Positions 61,646 to 64,000 of a stretch of DNA of 64,000 nucleotides are shown one piece after another. Source of the DNA: Seleniivibrio woodruffii (GTDB lineage Bacteria; Chrysiogenota; Deferribacteres; Deferribacterales; Geovibrionaceae). The notes under the pieces were generated by a model. The model ran no database searches and was not told the DNA's origin. It saw only the letters and a list, made by a program, of their open reading frames with translations. The stretch is taken from NCBI RefSeq assembly GCF_004339245.1, contig NZ_SMGG01000003.1:1-64000 (forward strand). Direction: 5' to 3'. Made by a program: the position numbers and the translations under genes. Each line of letters starts with the position of its first letter. Within the stretch, counting starts at the first letter, position 1.

Positions 61646-62432
61646 CAATGAATATTTTTTGGCTGACGATGCACTCTCAGGAGCTGGAGCTGATTTGGTC
61701 AAGCCTGATGCAGATGTTATCATACACAACGGGTTCATAGCAGGAAGACAGAGTCCGCTGAAAGACGGCGACACACTGTATCTCATAAAACGGGGCGAAA
61801 TACCCACACATGAGGAGATGCAGAACCTTATATATTCACGCCACACCCCGAAGATTGCAGACAGGATGGCAAAAGCAAGAATCGCAGTTTGCGGTCTGGG
61901 CGGACTGGGGTCAAACATAGCCCTGAACCTCGCCAGAATGGGCGTGGGATATCTGCGGCTGATAGATTTTGACGTGGTTGAACCTTCGAACCTGAACCGC
62001 CAGCAGTATTTTGTAGATCAGCTGGGCATGAAAAAGACAGATGCCACTCTGCAAAACCTTAAGCGTGTTAACCCGTATATCGAATACGACATCCACGATC
62101 TTTATATCACCAAAGATAACGTTAAGGGACTGTTTGACGGATGCGATGTTATCATCGAGGCGTTCGACAGTGCCGTAAACAAGGCAATGCTAATCTCCAC
62201 CGCCGCAAATGCTTATCCGGACTCATTTATCATTGGGGCATCGGGTCTGGCGGGGCTTGGCAGTTTCAAGGAATTTAGGGTGGTAAAAGCGGGAAAAAAC
62301 GTGCATATTGTAGGTGATTTCACATCCGAGGCGGCCGTTGGCAGAGGGCTTATGGCAACAAGGGTTGTGATTGCCGCAGGTATTCAGGCAAACCTCGCCG
62401 TGCGGCTTATTCTTGGCGAAACGGAGGCATAA
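61626..62432 (+). CDS. thiF: ThiF-type sulfur-carrier adenylyltransferase with ubiquitin-like N-domain
   Basis: 268 aa. Residues ~1-60 look like a ThiS-like beta-grasp domain that lacks the C-terminal Gly-Gly. The remainder is an E1-like fold: ATP-binding 'VCGLGGLGSNIALNLARMG', 'DFDVVEPSNLNRQQYF', and 'IIEAFDSAVNKAM'. It adenylates the C-terminus of ThiS so that it can accept sulfur. thiS follows after 2 nt, which makes the ThiF role likely rather than MoeB. No CXXC zinc pairs are visible in this protein. Start is inside the comEC 3' end. Confidence 0.88.
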   Translation: MKVLINDNEYFLADDALSGAGADLVKPDADVIIHNGFIAGRQSPLKDGDTLYLIKRGEIPTHEEMQNLIYSRHTPKIADRMAKARIAVCGLGGLGSNIALNLARMGVGYLRLIDFDVVEPSNLNRQQYFVDQLGMKKTDATLQNLKRVNPYIEYDIHDLYITKDNVKGLFDGCDVIIEAFDSAVNKAMLISTAANAYPDSFIIGASGLAGLGSFKEFRVVKAGKNVHIVGDFTSEAAVGRGLMATRVVIAAGIQANLAVRLILGETEA

Positions 62433-62434
62433 TC

Positions 62435-62635
62435 ATGAAAATAATTCTTAACGGTGACGCTGTAGAGCTTGAAAGAGCATATACCATCAGCGAACTGATA
62501 ACAAAATACGATATGAAAAAAGAGACTGTTGTTGTTGAGCTGAACGGCGACCTGCCGGACAAAGCCACCTATGACGACACCTTCACCAAAGAGGGCGACA
62601 AAATCGAACTTATCAGATTTGTCGGCGGGGGCTGA
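62435..62635 (+). CDS. thiS: sulfur carrier protein ThiS
   Basis: 66 aa, beta-grasp fold. 'KIILNGDAVELERAYTISEL' and 'VVVELNGDLPDKATYDDT' are typical, and the C-terminus is ...VGGG with the terminal Gly-Gly that becomes the thiocarboxylate used by ThiG. Two nt after thiF. Confidence 0.93.
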   Translation: MKIILNGDAVELERAYTISELITKYDMKKETVVVELNGDLPDKATYDDTFTKEGDKIELIRFVGGG

Positions 62636-62694
62636 TAGACTTTTCTCAGCTTAAATCACTTGTCACATCGCCAACCAACGTTTAAAATATCCCT

Positions 62695-63849
62695 ATGCGA
62701 GGGGATATGGAAGAAAAACATGAAAATCAATGTGTGGTTGAAGGGTGTGAGTTGAAACGTTCTATTCTTCATAATAAATGTGTCGTTCATTGTGCTAAAG
62801 GCAGTCCATCAGGACTTTCACCAAACTACTTCGCAAACCAATTTAATGAATATTTAAAGTGCAGAATATCTAGTTCTTCTCAAGGAGTCTGTACTCTTAA
62901 CTCAGTTGTTTTTCCACATGATTGGTCTGATGATTATGATTCTTTATTTCGTGATTTTGACAAGAACATAATAATCGAATGGAAAGATTGCTCATTTAAT
63001 TATAATTTTTTACCTAGAATTAAAACTAATTTTACAAACTGCTCATTCAACAATAGTTTTTCTCATGATGATGAGCTTAACAATATGAACTTATCTTTCA
63101 TTAACTGCACTTTTAATGGGGATTTTAAACTTGAACATATTAAATCATTATCTTTGTATTTCCAAAAATGCCGCTTTAAAAACGAATTTATCATTTTTGA
63201 TTGTTCGATTGAACATTTCACTCTTTTAGATTCTAATTTTAATCTTTCAGCAAAAATTTCTCAAAGCTCTTTAGGTGTAAATGAATGTATTCCTCGCATA
63301 ATCAATTCAATTTTTACTGGAATCCTGAGCTTTGAATTATCTAAATTTCCTTATGGACTACACTTTGATTCTAACATTACGCATGAGCCACCTAATTTCC
63401 GTGGCATAGACATTTCATCGTCATCAGCAAAAAAAGTTACATCACGAGAAACATACCGTATCATCAAATTTAATCTTGATAGTGTAGGAAATATAGTTGA
63501 AGCTAATAAGTATTTTGCTCTTGAGATGGATAAACTCTATTCCGAATTAAGCTGGAAAAAGAATCTTTCAGAAAAGTTCTTGCTTTCAATCAATAAGTAT
63601 TCCTCTAACTTTGGTCAAAACTGGTGGCTACCAATCGTATGGATGATTGTCTTTGCTTCTTTGTTTTACATTTTTAGAGATTATGACCCATTTGATTATT
63701 CTTTTTTAAATGGCATTGCGTCTTTTATCATTCCTTATCAAGGTATAATAGGCGATACGCATCAAATGTCTAAGCTATTGTGTTCTATACTATTTGGTGT
63801 CTTGTTTTACCAAACGACAGTCGCTTTAAAGCGGAAGACAAGGAGATAA
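62695..63849 (+). CDS. pentapeptide-like repeat protein with C-terminal membrane domain
   Basis: 384 aa. The N-terminus is a small Cys/His cluster (CVVEGCELKRS..CVVHC), possibly a zinc site. Residues ~60-230 carry irregular pentapeptide-like units rich in 'F..C.F' (FTNCSFNNSF, FINCTFNGDF, FQKCRFKNEF), predicting a right-handed beta-helix. After a helical linker (ETYRIIKFNLDSVGNIVEANKYF), two TM helices (~312-330 and ~355-378) enclose a short hydrophobic segment, reminiscent of a TM-loop-TM channel. Strongly AT-rich against its GC-rich neighbours, suggesting transfer. A second ATG at 62707 is possible. Its stop overlaps the repeat at 63848. Confidence 0.62.
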   Translation: MRGDMEEKHENQCVVEGCELKRSILHNKCVVHCAKGSPSGLSPNYFANQFNEYLKCRISSSSQGVCTLNSVVFPHDWSDDYDSLFRDFDKNIIIEWKDCSFNYNFLPRIKTNFTNCSFNNSFSHDDELNNMNLSFINCTFNGDFKLEHIKSLSLYFQKCRFKNEFIIFDCSIEHFTLLDSNFNLSAKISQSSLGVNECIPRIINSIFTGILSFELSKFPYGLHFDSNITHEPPNFRGIDISSSSAKKVTSRETYRIIKFNLDSVGNIVEANKYFALEMDKLYSELSWKKNLSEKFLLSINKYSSNFGQNWWLPIVWMIVFASLFYIFRDYDPFDYSFLNGIASFIIPYQGIIGDTHQMSKLLCSILFGVLFYQTTVALKRKTRR

Positions 63850-63934
63850 TGTAAATCCACCCCAACCCTCCTTTATCAAAGGAGGGGGTTTTAAGTCTCC
63901 CTTTAATAAAGGGAGATTTAGAGGGATTTACATT
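63848..63934. repeat. MITE-like repeat with 11-bp terminal inverted repeats
   Basis: 87 bp, starting AATGTAAATCC and ending GGATTTACATT. Inside are two palindromes, CCTCCTTTATCAAAGGAGG-like and CTCCCTTTAATAAAGGGAG-like. It overlaps the stop codon of the preceding gene (TAATG). The same building blocks occur at 17505-17587 and 34796-34835. Confidence 0.7.
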
Positions 63935-64000
63935 CCTGCTTTTCTGATATGGAAGTTTGCTTCGCTACGCTCGCAAAGAATTACAGTGAAACGACCGCAT

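Overview
The window looks like a chromosomal segment of a Gram-negative anaerobe or microaerophile, most plausibly of the Deferribacterota (Seleniivibrio/Geovibrio/Denitrovibrio type). This is inferred from gene content and style: UbiD-type and AOR-type anaerobic enzymes, HQWRQP-type histidine kinases, a selD carrying an in-frame UGA (selenocysteine), outer-membrane lipoproteins and barrels, and short interspersed palindromes of the 'GTCATTCTGA' and 'AAATCC..CCTCCTTT' kinds. No database search was possible, so the taxonomy is a guess.

Layout. 1-708: 5' tip of a leftward 16S rRNA gene and its long leader with at least three 17-nt-spaced sigma70-type promoters. 709-4040: aldolase, flavoprotein and a degenerate PEP-utilising-enzyme-like protein. 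4075-9429: a TPR/beta-barrel protein, a FecR-domain protein and a giant Ala/Gln-rich ORF, the last two separated only by a frame change in a C9 tract. 9504-12326: lgt and the rpsB-tsf operon. 12592-18745: thiG-thiH-ogt-mtnA-AOR-class II aldolase, facing moeA. This looks like a thiazole-synthesis operon continuing into 5'-deoxyadenosine/methylthioribose salvage. 19949-28253: two signalling proteins, DAHP synthase, glutamate dehydrogenase, an S41 protease lipoprotein and a LuxR-type regulator. 28490-31338: two translationally coupled RTX-like paralogues. 31522-34716: tRNA-Asn, a ferritin-like protein, an aminotransferase and selenoprotein SelD.

34902-50189 is a 15.2-kb integrated mobile element in tRNA-Leu(UAA). 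It has a 60-bp duplicated tRNA 3' end with one mismatch, a tyrosine integrase beside the right end and three TTTCTAAC-like repeats near each end. It encodes an HTH protein, a MobF relaxase, a ribbon-helix-helix accessory protein and a coupling protein, but no type IV secretion genes, so it is best read as an integrative mobilisable element. Its cargo includes a two-gene system that matches type II Thoeris (TIR protein plus two-TM/macro-domain effector). It also carries a three-gene operon with a nucleotidyltransferase-alpha/beta-hydrolase fusion, an AlbA_2/HATPase protein and a large unknown protein. That operon is my best candidate for an undescribed (probably defensive) system.

50298-62635 is chromosomal again: a CHASE-type histidine kinase, UbiD, Mrp/NBP35, a receiver protein, thiD-dnaE, comEC, thiF and thiS. 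The window ends with an AT-rich pentapeptide-like membrane protein followed by a MITE-like repeat.
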